Below are positions 14,301 through 14,416 of a stretch of 14,416 bases of DNA, piece after piece. The position numbers and the translations under genes were made by a program. Origin of the DNA: an uncultured Bacteroidota bacterium (GTDB lineage Bacteria; Bacteroidota; Ignavibacteria; UBA10030; UBA8401); NCBI GenBank assembly GCA_937920105.1, contig CALETH010000063.1, positions 1 through 14,416 of the forward strand, read 5' to 3'. The stretch's first letter is position 1, and the number at the start of each line of letters is the position of its first letter. The notes beneath the pieces are model-generated. The model was not told the DNA's origin. It made no database searches and was given only the letters and a program-made list of their open reading frames with translations.

Positions 14301-14416
14301 AATCCAACAGCATAATTTCTATCATGATTGGAAAGCACCACTATTGGATTGCAACAGAAGAAACATCTCTCTATCTACCAATAGCAAATATCGCAGAAGA
14401 AGAATTACAAAAAATT
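11366..14416 (+). CDS. lhr: Lhr-type superfamily 2 DNA helicase, partial (3' end beyond window)
   Basis: An uninterrupted frame of 1017 codons runs to the window edge. Helicase motifs: Walker A APTGSGKT (44-51), ISPLKAL (84-90), TTPESL (145-150), VDEIHSL (171-177), LSAT (206-209), TLIFVNNRRLAER (283-295), TSSLELGIDIG (362-372) and QRVGRSGH (391-398). FRYNAARALLLP, near residue 785, matches the Lhr core. Homology continues past the core (TAEELFEIFLRLGELTTEEI), so it is probably a long Lhr (about 1400-1500 aa in other bacteria) whose C-terminal domain is cut off. Lhr is a 3'-5' ATP-dependent translocase and helicase linked to DNA repair. The start MQSILHTFHPIVRTWFEKTF agrees with the family. 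Residues 738-761 are translated from a palindromic element inserted in frame. No ribosome binding site is evident. Confidence 0.93.
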   Translation, partial: MQSILHTFHPIVRTWFEKTFGTPSPPQELGWRPISEGKHTLIVAPTGSGKTLAAFLWCINHIIEQKSEEEKNQKNNSVKILYISPLKALNNDIHRNLEIPLEEIHREAIAQKFEIPKIRSAVRTGDTTQSQRQSIQKNPPDILITTPESLYIMLTSKNARKIFGTVQYVIVDEIHSLSNNKRGVHLSLSLERLEAITAMSFIRIGLSATQKPLEIIAQFLGGLERKNNIFEKRNVTIVNAGEKKKLDIRVHCPIQDFSNMPIDSAWTSIFPELLQEIHNHRTTLIFVNNRRLAERVAAKLNELLTQQENTFNNYAVPIQTSPKKIIHNEFLVKAYHSSMSRTEREKMEMELKAGTLRVLVTTSSLELGIDIGSVDLVIQLQSPKGIARGLQRVGRSGHVVNATSKGKIFPTYKDDLLESAVIAKEMQHYNIEPTKIPINCLDVLAQHIVAAVSVEEWDVDDLLFIVQQSYCYSTLTKKTFLHVIEMLAGRYSSEMFRELHPRISYNKITNTLSALPGSSHLALTNAGTIPDTGYFAVYLQDEKTKIGEVDEEFIYESRVGDTFILGSHVWKMKEIDANRVIVEPAPGQPARMPFWRGEGIGRSYELSITVGKFIETVDSHPDKFHYLKTEYPIDANSAWNIAEYIQRQKEATTFLPTHNTIVVEGFRDEIGDPRIVVHSCFGKSINGLLGIVLAHQLKKILGIEIQMLYNDNGILFRCSDVERLPLDIFSSLLNLHNRHAELVSASNSLSSKIPKQVRNDENIFSLVEEAEQIIIDELPSSPIFGALFRYNAARALLLPKAKFGKRTPLWLQRLRSGDLLQIVRQFQDFPIVIETLRDCLNDTLDYEKFKEIFSKIENQEIRIHTIQTEFPSPFASSLLFDFVSVYMYEWDEPKTKEISASTINRELLSDVVALENIHTTLRDDAVTRVEEQLQYSGSTRKARTAEELFEIFLRLGELTTEEILERSENGASFIESLQKSNSIISIMIGKHHYWIATEETSLYLPIANIAEEELQKI
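13577..13646. repeat. Palindromic element inserted in frame in the Lhr gene
   Basis: The 70-nt element has 27-nt arms (13577-13603 and 13620-13646) that pair except at three-base blocks. Each arm is itself a perfect hairpin: ATGCTGAA (13581-13588) / TTCAGCAT (13594-13601), and ATTCCGAA (13622-13629) / TTCGGAAT (13635-13642). Their loops, CTTGT and ACAAG, are complementary. It is translated in the helicase frame as RHAELVSAS, then IPKQVRNDE, a peptide signature of dispersed repeats seen in many bacterial genomes. The insertion lies just before the conserved SSPIFGALFRYNAARALLLP block, in a variable segment. Confidence 0.88.

Noticed and set aside
1..14416. CRISPR array, tRNA, rRNA or transposase.
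   Set aside because: No regularly spaced repeats, cloverleaf-like sequence, rRNA-like sequence or transposase motif was found on reading both strands by eye.

Overview
The window looks like chromosomal DNA from an A/T-rich member of the Bacteroidota/FCB superphylum, perhaps an Ignavibacteria/Kapabacteria-type lineage. This is an inference from gene content and style: A/T-rich spacers before start codons with almost no Shine-Dalgarno sequence, a YbbR-domain protein next to pdxJ, a bifunctional-nuclease/UVR protein, electron transfer flavoprotein genes, and compact dispersed double-hairpin repeats. No rRNA, tRNA, CRISPR array or transposase was seen.

Layout. A hairpin-rich repeat (1-103) forms the leader of an NFACT-family (RqcH-like) ribosome quality-control gene. 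A short REC-DHp phosphorelay protein without a kinase ATPase domain follows. Next come an exported Cys-type glutathione peroxidase, a strong terminator and a second repeat copy. etfB (3420-4166) and etfA (6027-7001), normally neighbours, are separated by a three-gene cassette: an unrecognised 201-aa protein, a HEPN-like protein carrying an R-x4-H motif, and a HigA-type antitoxin without HigB. The cassette looks like a toxin-antitoxin or defence module and is the most interesting block here. A bifunctional-nuclease/UVR gene ends convergently with a minus-strand set reading P1B-4 metal ATPase, then YbbR protein, then pdxJ. Divergent from the ATPase, a long Lhr-type helicase gene starts at 11366 and runs off the right edge.

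A second theme is small palindromic elements. Two related copies (1-103 and 3321-3391) lie between genes. A third element with the same architecture (13577-13646) sits in frame inside the Lhr helicase and is translated as about 24 residues. A probable fourth, of different sequence, lies in frame in the nucleotide-binding domain of the metal ATPase (9908-9959). The intergenic and Lhr elements share a design: two arms that pair with each other, each arm also being a perfect hairpin, with stem differences between arms compensated inside each hairpin.

Working together: EtfA/EtfB form the electron-carrier flavoprotein. The NFACT protein, peroxidase and metal exporter are stress and housekeeping functions. 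PdxJ makes pyridoxine phosphate. The cassette between the etf genes probably serves a separate, self-contained purpose.
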